Source: Actinomycetota bacterium (GTDB taxonomy: Bacteria; Actinomycetota; Acidimicrobiia; Acidimicrobiales; CADCSY01). Taken from it: 54,828 nucleotides of DNA. Made by a program: the position numbers and the translations under genes. Location: contig JAHWJI010000004.1 in NCBI GenBank assembly GCA_019348495.1, forward strand, positions 1 through 54,828. The letters run 5' to 3'. Positions 43,938 through 51,764 of this stretch are shown here, piece by piece. The notes below the pieces were generated by a model. It ran no database searches and was not told the DNA's origin. It was given only the letters and a program-made list of their open reading frames with translations. Position 1 is the stretch's first letter, and every line of letters begins with the position of its first letter.

Positions 43938-45667
43938 GGGCGTGGGCGACCGGGCCCGGCACCGGACCCGGCCCGCTGGCTGCGCTCCCGGGCAGCCACC
44001 GACAGCAGCTCGGCGGCATGGCCCTGGGCCACGTCGCTGCCAGGTTGGCCCGAGAGCATCCGTGACATCTCGACCACCCGACCGTCGCTGTCGAGGAGCC
44101 GGGCCGTGGCCACCGTGCGCCCGCCTTCGTCGTCGCCGCCGTCACCCTTGGACACGGCCACCTGGGCGTCGGCGAAGGCAGCCACCTGGGGCAGGTGGGT
44201 CACCACCAGGACCTGGAAGTCGGCGCCCAGCGTCGCCAGCGAGCGGCCCACGGCCAGCGCCGCCTCGCCCCCGATGCCGGCGTCGACCTCGTCGAAGACC
44301 AGCGTGGTCACCGGTGTGGTCCCCGACGGGGACGCTGGCGGGGACGCCGTCGTCGAAGCCGGGCCCGGCGCTGTCCCGGCCCCGTCGGGGCGGGCACCGG
44401 CAGGGCCGAGGGCCAGGCGCAGGGCCAACATCGTGCGCGACAGCTCGCCTCCCGATGCCACCCGGGCCAGGGGCAGCAGTGGCTCGCCGGGGTTGGCGCC
44501 GAGCAGGAAGGTGACGTCGTCGCCGGGGTCGTCCGGCCCCACCGACACCTGGAGCCGGGCCCGGGGCAGGGCCAGCGTGCGCAGCCGGGCCTCGACGGCG
44601 GCGGCCAGACCCGGTGCGGCGCCCCGGCGGGCCTGGCCCACCTGGGCGGCGGCCAGGGACGCCTCGGTGCGGGCCTGGATGCGATCCCGTTCCAGCTCCC
44701 CGGCCCGGCGATCGTGGCCCTCCAGCTCCTCGATGCGCCGGCGGCGGTCGGCTTCGACAGCCTGGAGGTCGGCGATGGTGGCCGCCTGGTAGCGGCGACG
44801 GAGCTGGTGGAGGAGGCGGCGACGGGCCCGCACCACGTCGAGGCGGACCGGGTCCTCCTCGATCGCCTCCCCCCGGGCCCGCAGCTCGGAGGCGACCTCG
44901 CCCAGCTCGGCGGCGAGCGAGCGCAGCCGGGCCTCCAGCTCGACGAAGGGAGCGCGACCTGACACCGCCACCAGGGCCCGGGCCAGGTTGTCACCTGCCT
45001 GGCCGTCGCCGGACAGCGCCTCGTGGGCCTCGGCCGCGGCCAGCCGATGCGCCACCGCCCCGGCCAGCAGGTCCTCCTCCGCCTCCAACGCCACCTCCTC
45101 GTCGGGGTCGTCCAGGGCGGCCCGGCTGAGCTCCTCGAGCTCGAAGCGGGCCAGATCGATCTGGCGGTCCCGCTCGCTGCTGTCGCCCCCCAGCGCCTCC
45201 AGGGCCCGCTCGAGCGCGGCCAGGTGGGCCCGGGCGGCGCCGAGCGGCGCCAGGTCGACCGATCCCCAGCGGTCGAGCGCCGCCCGCTGGGCCGAGGGCT
45301 GCAGCAGGGACTGGTGGCTGTGCTGGCCGTGGAGGTCGACCAGGCCTGCGCCCAGCTCGGCCAGCCTGGTCACCGGCGACATGCGGCCGTCGACGTAGGC
45401 GCGTGACCTCCCCGTCGCCGGCACCACGCGCTCGAGGACCACCTCGTCGCCCTCCGGGGTGACGAAGCGACCCTGGACCCGTGCCTCCCCGGCCCCGGGC
45501 CTGACCATGGTGGCCTCGGCCCGTCCGCCCACCAGCAGCTCGATGGCGGTCACCACCAGCGTCTTGCCCGCTCCCGTCTCCCCGGTGAGCGCGGTCATGC
45601 CCGGGCCGAGGACCAGGGACAGCTCCGGGATCACGCCCAGGTCGGTGACGGCCAGCTCGGTGAGCAC
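43934..45667 (-). CDS. recN: DNA repair protein RecN
   Basis: A 577-residue SMC-like ATPase for double-strand-break repair. Walker A GETGAGKTLV is near residue 30, the central part is coiled coil, and the C-terminal part has the signature VASGGELSR and Walker B LVFDEVDAGIGG. A Pro/Ala/Gly-rich insert follows LRLALGPAG before the Walker B. GTG start; preceded by a possible leaderless mini-ORF (45668-45716). Position matches Rv1696 between nadK and steA. Confidence 0.95.
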   Translation of the reverse strand: MLTELAVTDLGVIPELSLVLGPGMTALTGETGAGKTLVVTAIELLVGGRAEATMVRPGAGEARVQGRFVTPEGDEVVLERVVPATGRSRAYVDGRMSPVTRLAELGAGLVDLHGQHSHQSLLQPSAQRAALDRWGSVDLAPLGAARAHLAALERALEALGGDSSERDRQIDLARFELEELSRAALDDPDEEVALEAEEDLLAGAVAHRLAAAEAHEALSGDGQAGDNLARALVAVSGRAPFVELEARLRSLAAELGEVASELRARGEAIEEDPVRLDVVRARRRLLHQLRRRYQAATIADLQAVEADRRRRIEELEGHDRRAGELERDRIQARTEASLAAAQVGQARRGAAPGLAAAVEARLRTLALPRARLQVSVGPDDPGDDVTFLLGANPGEPLLPLARVASGGELSRTMLALRLALGPAGARPDGAGTAPGPASTTASPPASPSGTTPVTTLVFDEVDAGIGGEAALAVGRSLATLGADFQVLVVTHLPQVAAFADAQVAVSKGDGGDDEGGRTVATARLLDSDGRVVEMSRMLSGQPGSDVAQGHAAELLSVAARERSQRAGSGAGPGRPRP

Positions 45668-45716
45668 CCGGGCCTACCGACGGGTCGGGGCGACGGGGCA
45701 CATCACGAACAGGTTA
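45668..45716 (-). promoter_or_regulatory. recN promoter with possible leaderless 9-codon leader ORF
   Basis: Minus TAACCT (45716-45711) lies 7 bases before an ATG at 45703 that opens a nine-residue frame, MCPVAPTRR, ending TAG at 45674, only 6 bases before the recN GTG. By the spacing rule used elsewhere in this window, the mini-ORF would be translated from a leaderless message and ribosomes could reinitiate on recN. No LexA-type GAAC-N4-GTTC box is visible. Confidence 0.35.
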
Positions 45717-45739
45717 CGCGGCACGGCCAGTCTGGTCGG

Positions 45740-46615
45740 TCAAGGGATGGCGTGGTTGAGGCCGAACTTGGCCTTGAGGATGCCGAGGAAGCCCCGGCGG
45801 CCGAAGGTGACCACCCGGGCGGGGTGGTCGGCCGCGGTGCACACGATGGCGTCGCCGGGAGCGAGCAGGCCCTCGCTGCGACCGTCGATCGACAGTGACG
45901 CCGGGCGGTCGGCCATCACCTCGAGGAGGATGCAGGCCGTGGGCGGCAGCACCAGGGAGCGGTCGAAGACCGTGTGGGGCGCCACCGGGGTGAGCAACAG
46001 GGCGGCGTGGGAGGGCGACACGATGGGCCCACCCGCCGACCAGGCGTAGGCGGTGGAGCCGGTGGGGGTGGCCACGATGATCCCGTCGGCCCGGTAGGTG
46101 GTGAAGTCCTCACCGTCGACGGAGACCCTCACCGCCACGATCTGGCCGCTGGGCGTCTTGCCCAGGACCGCCTCGTTGAGCGCGGGAAACGAGCGCGTCG
46201 CCCCGAGCTGGGCCCTCCCCCCCCCGGCCCGGACCTCGACCCGCAGGCGCATCCGCTCCTGGATCTCGTGGTCACCGGCGAAGAAGCGCTCCAGGGCGCT
46301 GTGCAGGTCGCAGGCCTCCACCTCGGCCAGGTAGCCGAGGTGGCCCATGTTCACCCCGAGGACGGGCACCTGGTCGTCGCCGACCAGGTCGACGGTGCGC
46401 AACATGGTGCCGTCGCCGCCCAGGCTGACGGCCACGTCGAGGTCGGCGGTCAGCCCGTCCGCATCGCAGGCCAGCTCGGGGAGCCCGGCGTGGTGGGCAT
46501 CGGCTTCGGGCAGGCGCACCTCGTGGCCGTGGTCGGACAACCACGCCGTGGCCGACCGGGCCACCTCCACGGCGTGGGCGTGGGTGTGGTGCAGGAGGAG
46601 CGCGACGTGGGCCAT
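45740..46615 (-). CDS. nadK: NAD kinase
   Basis: A 291-residue kinase that phosphorylates NAD to NADP. The GGDGT motif lies within VAVSLGGDGTMLR, NE appears in PALNEAVLGK, and IIVATPTGSTAYAWSAGGPIVSP is the nucleotide-binding signature. ATG at 46615 shares a base with the tlyA stop (TGATG), and MAHVALLLHHTHAHA fits the usual start. Same order tlyA-nadK-recN as in M. tuberculosis. Confidence 0.96.
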   Translation of the reverse strand: MAHVALLLHHTHAHAVEVARSATAWLSDHGHEVRLPEADAHHAGLPELACDADGLTADLDVAVSLGGDGTMLRTVDLVGDDQVPVLGVNMGHLGYLAEVEACDLHSALERFFAGDHEIQERMRLRVEVRAGGGRAQLGATRSFPALNEAVLGKTPSGQIVAVRVSVDGEDFTTYRADGIIVATPTGSTAYAWSAGGPIVSPSHAALLLTPVAPHTVFDRSLVLPPTACILLEVMADRPASLSIDGRSEGLLAPGDAIVCTAADHPARVVTFGRRGFLGILKAKFGLNHAIP

Positions 46616-47433
46616 CAGGTCCCGTGGGCCTCGACGGCCTCGGCCACGACCTCGTCGAGGTCGACCGGATGCCCGGGGCCCAACGGCGACGATCCTGGCG
46701 TCGGGGCCAGAAGGTGGACCAGGAACTCGACGTTGCCGTCGGCGCCGGTGAGGGGCGAGGCCATGGCGCCCATGATGGTCGCTCCGCCGGCTGCCACCGA
46801 GTCCGCCACCCGTTCCAGCACCTGGCGCCACACCGTCGGGTCGCGCACCACTCCCCGCCCCTTGCTCACCTCCCGGCGACCGGCCTCGAACTGGGGCTTG
46901 ACCAGCACGACCATGGCCGCCCCGGGAACCGCCAGGGCCAAGAGGCTGGGCAGCACCGTGCGCAGCGAGATGAACGACACGTCGGCCACCACCACCTGCA
47001 CCGGGCCCCCGACGTCGCCGGCCTCCAGGGCCCGGATGTCGGTCCGCTCTCGCACGATCACCCGAGGGTCGGCCCGCAGGCGCTCGTGGAGCTGGCCGTG
47101 GCCCACGTCCACGGCCACCACCGAGGTGGCGCCCCGCTGGAGCAGGCAGTCGGTGAAGCCGCCGGTCGAGGCCCCGGCATCGAGCGCACGACGACCGGCG
47201 ACGGCCACCTCGAAGCGCTCGAGGGCGGCCGCGAGCTTCTCGCCTCCCCGACCGACGAAGCGGGGGGGCGGCCCGAGGACGGCGATGGGCTGGGCCGGGG
47301 CGACGAGCGTGGCCGCCTTGGTGGCCGGCGCTCCCGACACCACCACCCGACCGGCCTCGATCTCGGCCGCGGCCCGGGCCCGACTGGCCACCAGCCCCCG
47401 CCGCACCAGCTCGGTGTCGAGGCGCCGGCGCAC
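46615..47433 (-). CDS. tlyA: rRNA 2'-O-methyltransferase TlyA
   Basis: A 272-residue enzyme with an N-terminal S4 domain (RLDTELVRRGLVASRARAA) and an FtsJ-like methyltransferase (ALDAGASTGGFTDCLLQRGA as motif I, VADVSFISLR, VLVKPQFEAGR). It methylates cytidines of 16S and 23S rRNA, the modification needed for capreomycin binding in mycobacteria. GTG start 9 bp after the ABC permease stop. Confidence 0.95.
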   Translation of the reverse strand: MRRRLDTELVRRGLVASRARAAAEIEAGRVVVSGAPATKAATLVAPAQPIAVLGPPPRFVGRGGEKLAAALERFEVAVAGRRALDAGASTGGFTDCLLQRGATSVVAVDVGHGQLHERLRADPRVIVRERTDIRALEAGDVGGPVQVVVADVSFISLRTVLPSLLALAVPGAAMVVLVKPQFEAGRREVSKGRGVVRDPTVWRQVLERVADSVAAGGATIMGAMASPLTGADGNVEFLVHLLAPTPGSSPLGPGHPVDLDEVVAEAVEAHGT

Positions 47434-47442
47434 GAGCCGACG

Positions 47443-48366
47443 CTACCCCCGAGCCAGCCGGTCTCCCGGGCCGCCGGCCGACGGCGCCGCCGACGGCACC
47501 AGCGCCGGTCGGCCGTGGTCGCCTACGTGCTCGTCGAGGCCGGCCCGGCGGTGGCGGCGCCGCCCTCCACTGGCGAGGAAGACGGCTGCGAACACCGTCG
47601 CGCCCACCAGGACGATGGTGGGCCCCGACTGCACGTCGAGGTGGTAGCTGAGGTTCATCCCCACGAAGCCACACACGGCGCCGATGGCCGTGGCCAGCAC
47701 CAGCATGCGGGTGAAGGAGTCGCTGAGCATGCGGGCCACGCTGGCGGGGATCACCAGCGTGGCGGCGATGAGGGTCACCCCCAGCACCCGCATGGTGGCG
47801 AGGATGGACGCGGCCAACACGAGCATGAGCAGGGCATCCACGCGCGCCACCGGGACACCCGAGACCTCGGCCACCTCGGGGTCGAAGGTGGTGAACAGCA
47901 ACGCCCGGTAGCGCAGGAACACCACGGCGGCGGCCAGGACCGTCACCGCCGCCACCACCCACACGTCGCCGGCGGCCACGCCGAGGATGCTGCCGAACAG
48001 GGCGGCGTCGAAGCTGCCGCCCGCCCCCCCGAACAGGGCGAACAGGGCCAGGCCCAAGGCAAACGAGGCGGTGGTGATCACCCCGATGGCGGCGTCGGCG
48101 CCGATCACCCGCCGGCGGGTCACCCCGTTGATCATGAGGGCCGAGGCCACCCCCCAGGCGCCGGCGCCGAGGAAGAAGTTGACGCCGAGCAGGGCGCTGG
48201 CGGCGAAGCCGCCGAAGATGGCGTGGGACAGGCCGTGGCCGATGTAGCTCATGCCCTTGAGCACGACGTAGACCCCGATCAGGCCGCACAGCGCACCGGC
48301 CAGGGTGGCCACGGCCAGGCCGTTGCGGAAGAACTCGAACTCGAAGGGGGCCAGCAGTTGGTCCAT
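47443..48366 (-). CDS. Metal ABC transporter permease (Zn/Mn type)
   Basis: A 307-residue ABC-3 family permease with about eight helices: FEFFRNGLAVATLAGALCGLIGVYVVLKGMSYIGHGLSHA is the family N-terminus, and VGVLAVVR-type sequence is replaced by MRVLGVTLIAATLVIPA. A His/Arg/Gly-rich tail of about 45 residues follows the last helix. The ATG shares one base with the ATPase stop (TGATG). Confidence 0.9.
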   Translation of the reverse strand: MDQLLAPFEFEFFRNGLAVATLAGALCGLIGVYVVLKGMSYIGHGLSHAIFGGFAASALLGVNFFLGAGAWGVASALMINGVTRRRVIGADAAIGVITTASFALGLALFALFGGAGGSFDAALFGSILGVAAGDVWVVAAVTVLAAAVVFLRYRALLFTTFDPEVAEVSGVPVARVDALLMLVLAASILATMRVLGVTLIAATLVIPASVARMLSDSFTRMLVLATAIGAVCGFVGMNLSYHLDVQSGPTIVLVGATVFAAVFLASGGRRRHRRAGLDEHVGDHGRPALVPSAAPSAGGPGDRLARG

Positions 48367-49160
48367 CACCGGGCCCGGCGCATGCGCACCACGTTGTCGG
48401 CGCTCCGGTAGTGGTCGACGATCACGGGCATGCCACCGTGCTCGAGCACCTCCATGGTGGCGCCGTAGGTGCGCTCCAGGACCTCGGCGGTGAGCACCTC
48501 CCGGGGAGGGCCGGCCCCGATGACCTCCCGGTTGAGGCACACCACGTGGGGCAGGTGGGCGGCGATGCCGTTGAGGTCGTGGGTGGTGACCACGATCGAC
48601 AGGCCGTCGCCGTTGAGGTCGTCGAGCAGGTGGAGCACCTCGTGGCGGGTCTTGACGTCCACGCCGGACGTGGGCTCGTCCATCAACAGCAGCTGGGGGC
48701 GGGCCAACAGGGCCCGGGCGATGAACATGCGCTGCTGCTGGCCCCCCGACAGCTCCCTGATGTGGCGACCGACCAGCTCGGCGATGCCCAGGCGCTCGAG
48801 GACCTCTGCCACCTCGGCCCGCTCGGCCCGGCTGGGCCAGGGCAGGCGGCGCCCGGCGGTGCGGGCCATGAGCACGCACTCGCCCACGGTCACCGGGAAG
48901 CTCCAGTCGACCGTGTCCACCTGGGGCACGTAGGAGGTGGTCAGCCCCGGCCGGCGCCGGACCGTGCCGGCAACGGGACGGGTGGTCCCCATGATGGCCT
49001 TCAACAGGGTCGTCTTGCCCGAACCCGACGGCCCCACCACGCCGCTGAACTGGCCCGCGGCCAGGCGGAGATCGACGTCGAGGAGCACCGGCTGCGAGCC
49101 GTAGGCGCAGCTCACCCGCTCGAGTGCGACCAGGGCCTCGCCGCCGCCGGCGCTGCTCAC
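48366..49160 (-). CDS. Metal ABC transporter ATP-binding protein (Zn/Mn type)
   Basis: A 264-residue ATPase: Walker A GPSGSGKTT, YVPQVDTVDWSFPVTVGECVLM (a stretch typical of manganese/zinc/iron importers of the TroB/ZnuC group), signature LSGGQQQRM, Walker B LLLMDEPTSGVD. It powers the permease encoded next. The GTG start overlaps the stop of the binding protein by four bases. Confidence 0.93.
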   Translation of the reverse strand: MSSAGGGEALVALERVSCAYGSQPVLLDVDLRLAAGQFSGVVGPSGSGKTTLLKAIMGTTRPVAGTVRRRPGLTTSYVPQVDTVDWSFPVTVGECVLMARTAGRRLPWPSRAERAEVAEVLERLGIAELVGRHIRELSGGQQQRMFIARALLARPQLLLMDEPTSGVDVKTRHEVLHLLDDLNGDGLSIVVTTHDLNGIAAHLPHVVCLNREVIGAGPPREVLTAEVLERTYGATMEVLEHGGMPVIVDHYRSADNVVRMRRAR

Positions 49161-50203
49161 TGCGGGTACTCGGCCTCGTCGGGGGCGACGTTGGCGACCC
49201 GGAGCTCTCGCAGCGCCGTGGCGTCACCGCCCAGGGCCTCGGTCATGGTCACGTAGTCGAAGCGCATGAGGCCGAGCCAGGAGTGCTCGGCGTCGCCGGG
49301 CCCGGCCGGCAGGTCGTCGTCGCGCAGCACGTCGACGTAGGCCACCTCGGCCTCCCTGCCGATCTGTTCCAGCACCGGGCTGGGGAAGACCTCGGAGCCG
49401 AAGATGGCGGGGACCCCCTCGGCCTCGACCTGGCCGATGAGGGCGGCCACGTCCTTGGGGGTGGGGTCCTCGAAGTCCGACACCTGGATGGCGCCGATCA
49501 CCTCCCAGCCGTAGTCCCGGGCGAAGTAGGCGTAGGCGTCGTGGTAGGTGAGCAGCTTGCGCTGGCCGTCGGGGATGGTGGCGAACGACTGGCGCATGGC
49601 CGCGTCGAGCCCGCCGACGATCCCCTCGAACGCCTCCAGGTTGCCCCTGTAGTACTCGGCGTCGTCGGGGTCGCGCGCGGCCAGGTCGCCGGCCACGATC
49701 TCGGCGTAGCGCAGGGCGAGCGGGGGGTCGGTCCACAGGTGCGGGTTGGGCCTTCCCTCCTCCCTGGGGAAGGAGAAGTCGTAGATGTGCTCCTCTTCGG
49801 GGAGCGCCAACGTGCCCAGCTCCACCATCTCGGCGCCGTCGGCCAGGTTGGCTTCGGCCAGCTCCCTGGTGGGCTCCTCCAGCCCCAGGCCGTTCAGGTA
49901 GACCACGTCGACGCTCGACAGCAGCTCGGCCACGCTGGGCCGGGGCTCGAAGGTGTGGGAGTTGGTCCCCTCCGGCACGATGCCGGTGATGTCGGCCCGG
50001 TCGCCGGCGATGTTGGCCACGATGCTGGTGATGGGGGCCACGGTGGTGGCGATGGCCAGGCGGTCGCCGTCCGTTCCTCGGGTGTCCCCGGCGCCCCCTC
50101 GCCCCTGCTCGTCGCCGGCCCCGCCACATGCGCCCGCCAGCAACCAGGTGACCAACAGGGCCAGCAGGACGCGGGGGCCGGCAGATCCCAACGCTCGGGC
50201 CAC
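49157..50203 (-). CDS. Metal ABC transporter substrate-binding lipoprotein
   Basis: A 348-residue cluster-9 binding protein. Signal peptide (RVLLALLVTWLLAGAC), then TTVAPITSIVANIAGDRADITGIVPEGTNSHTFEPRPS, LWTDPP and DYGWEVIGAIQVSDFEDPTPKD, with metal His ligands in SHTFEP and PHLWTD. The family His-rich loop of zinc types is absent, so Mn versus Zn is open. The frame opens at 50263, but GTG 50203 has TAGGAT 7 bases upstream and gives a normal-length signal peptide. Confidence 0.9.
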   Translation of the reverse strand: MARALGSAGPRVLLALLVTWLLAGACGGAGDEQGRGGAGDTRGTDGDRLAIATTVAPITSIVANIAGDRADITGIVPEGTNSHTFEPRPSVAELLSSVDVVYLNGLGLEEPTRELAEANLADGAEMVELGTLALPEEEHIYDFSFPREEGRPNPHLWTDPPLALRYAEIVAGDLAARDPDDAEYYRGNLEAFEGIVGGLDAAMRQSFATIPDGQRKLLTYHDAYAYFARDYGWEVIGAIQVSDFEDPTPKDVAALIGQVEAEGVPAIFGSEVFPSPVLEQIGREAEVAYVDVLRDDDLPAGPGDAEHSWLGLMRFDYVTMTEALGGDATALRELRVANVAPDEAEYPQ

Positions 50204-50391
50204 CGCCGAGATCCTAGTGCGTCGTGGTCTTTTTTTGCGTCCAGGTCGCACGTCGTCCCCCAACCTCCCGGCCAGTCACCACGACTGTGCACCGGCTTCG
50301 ACCTGCCGTAGGCGCAACGACCGATCAGCTTCCTGGGCGGAGAGGGTGAGACCACCACCACGTCGGCAGGCTGGCCAGGAGATCCCGCAGC
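50204..50391. promoter_or_regulatory. Upstream region of the metal ABC operon
   Basis: The 188 bp between fur and the binding protein gene contain the minus TAGGAT -10 (50216-50211) and, just upstream, an AAAAAAA tract (50231-50237 region, seen as T-run on plus), unusual in this GC-rich DNA. ACCACGAC occurs as an inverted pair about 50 bp apart. I see no Zur or Fur box resembling TGA-A/T-rich-TCA. Confidence 0.35.
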
Positions 50392-50865
50392 TCAGGCTTG
50401 GGTGGGGGTCCTGCGGTCCCCCGCCACTCGCTCGGTGCCTTCCTCGGCGCACCGCCGGCACCGGCCCACGATGGCGAAGTGGTTGGCCCGCATGTCGAAG
50501 CCGAAATCGCGCTCGAGGGTCTCCTCGACGCCGGCGAAGAGGTCGGCCGGCGCCTCCACCACCCATCCGCACTCCTCGCACACCAGGTGCTGGTGGACGT
50601 CGTCGGCCAGGTGGTAGACGGCCGGACCGTGCCCGAGGTGGGTGTGCTCGACGATGCCCAGGCGCCGCAGGGTCTCGAGCGTGCGGTAGATGGTGGCCCG
50701 GTGGATGGCGGGGTTGGTGCGGGCCACCTCGACCGACAGTTGATCGGCGCTGAGGTGCTCGTCGGCGTGGGCCATGACCGACAGCAGGGCGTGGCGTGCC
50801 GTGGTCAGGCGCTCACCCCGGCGCCGGAGGGCGTCGAGCAGCTCGGGGAGTCGCTCCTTGCCCAT
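50392..50865 (-). CDS. Fur-family metalloregulator (Zur or Fur type)
   Basis: A 157-residue repressor: winged helix (RLTTARHALLSVM..HLSADQL..IHRATIYRTLETLRRLGIV) and metal-binding dimer domain with HQHLVCEECGWV and CRRCAEE, the structural C4 zinc site, plus His residues of the sensor site. Location directly upstream of a metal ABC operon suggests Zur- or Mur-like control of it. The ATG at 50865 is chosen because TACGCT lies 6 bases before it; the frame runs further upstream. Confidence 0.9.
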   Translation of the reverse strand: MGKERLPELLDALRRRGERLTTARHALLSVMAHADEHLSADQLSVEVARTNPAIHRATIYRTLETLRRLGIVEHTHLGHGPAVYHLADDVHQHLVCEECGWVVEAPADLFAGVEETLERDFGFDMRANHFAIVGRCRRCAEEGTERVAGDRRTPTQA

Positions 50866-50908
50866 GGCCGGAGCGTACCCACGGGGCGCAGTCGCACCCG
50901 GCAAGGAG

Positions 50909-50932
50909 GGCACGGGTGTGCCAGAGTCTGGC
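50909..50932. promoter_or_regulatory. Inverted repeats upstream of the rhomboid gene
   Basis: GCCAGA-G-TCTGGC (50920-50932) is a perfect 13-bp palindrome ending one base before the rhomboid ATG; GGCAC-GGGT-GTGCC (50909-50922) is a second inverted repeat overlapping it. They lie in the 68-bp region shared with fur and could be an operator or an RNA hairpin. No TANNNT precedes this start. Confidence 0.3.
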
Positions 50933-50933
50933 G

Positions 50934-51764
50934 ATGTTCCCGCTTCGGGACAACAACCCCACCCGGCGGGTCCCTGTCCTCACCATCCTGCTCATACTGG
51001 TCAACATCGGGGTCTACTTCCTGGTCCAGCCCGAGGGCCAGCAGCTCCTCGGCCAGGTCTCCACCGACGTGGAGGGGGCCGAGGCGACCCGCTTCAGCTT
51101 CGAGTACGCCGCCATCCCCTGTGAGGTCACCACGGGCGAGCCTCTGAGCGTCGGTGAGCTCCCCCAAGGCAGCGGCGACATGGCCGACTGCGAAGCTGAG
51201 AGCTCCGAGCCGCCCGTCTTCCCCGACAAGCGGGTGTGGCTGGCGGTGGTGTTCTCGATGTTCTTCCACGGCGGCCTGCTGCACCTCGGCGGCAACATGC
51301 TCTTCCTGTGGGTCTTCGGCAACAACATCGAGGACCACCTGGGGCCGGCGCGCTTCTTGGCCTTCTACCTGATCGGCGGCATAGTGGCCACCGGCGCCCA
51401 CATCCTGGTCCAGCCCGACAGCACCATCCCCCTGGTGGGAGCCTCGGGGGCGGTGGCCGCGGTGATGGGCGCCTACCTGGTCTGGTTCCCCAACGCCCCG
51501 GTGCTCACGGCGTTCTTCTTCATCTTGATCCTGTTCCGGGAGATCTCGGCCAAGTGGCTGCTCGGCTTCTGGTTCATCTCCCAGTTCTTCGTCAACCCCA
51601 ACGCCGGGGTGGCCTGGATGGCCCACGTGGGTGGGTTCGTCTTCGGGGTGGCCATCGGCCTGGTGATCCGGGCCAGTGGTGCCGCCCGGGGGATCGCCTG
51701 GCGCGAGGACTACCTCGAACCTGGAGCCGACCCCTTCGCCGACCGCCGGCCCCGCCGCTACTGA
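50934..51764 (+). CDS. Rhomboid-family intramembrane serine protease
   Basis: A 276-residue six-helix protease. The catalytic Ser is S171 in LVGASGAVA (GxSG), the His is H231 in WMAHVGGF, and FFHGGLLHLGGNM supplies the conserved HGGxxHLxxN helix. A loop of about 65 residues between helices 1 and 2 contains two Cys (about 63 and 86) and probably faces outside. ATG 50934 gives MFPLRDNNP, the common family start. The end overlaps the convergent HAD gene by 7 bp. Confidence 0.92.
   Translation: MFPLRDNNPTRRVPVLTILLILVNIGVYFLVQPEGQQLLGQVSTDVEGAEATRFSFEYAAIPCEVTTGEPLSVGELPQGSGDMADCEAESSEPPVFPDKRVWLAVVFSMFFHGGLLHLGGNMLFLWVFGNNIEDHLGPARFLAFYLIGGIVATGAHILVQPDSTIPLVGASGAVAAVMGAYLVWFPNAPVLTAFFFILILFREISAKWLLGFWFISQFFVNPNAGVAWMAHVGGFVFGVAIGLVIRASGAARGIAWREDYLEPGADPFADRRPRRY

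Noticed and set aside
45740-48289. 849-codon frame ending in NAD kinase
   Set aside because: Only the last 291 codons are nadK; the rest is the wrong frame of tlyA and the ABC permease.
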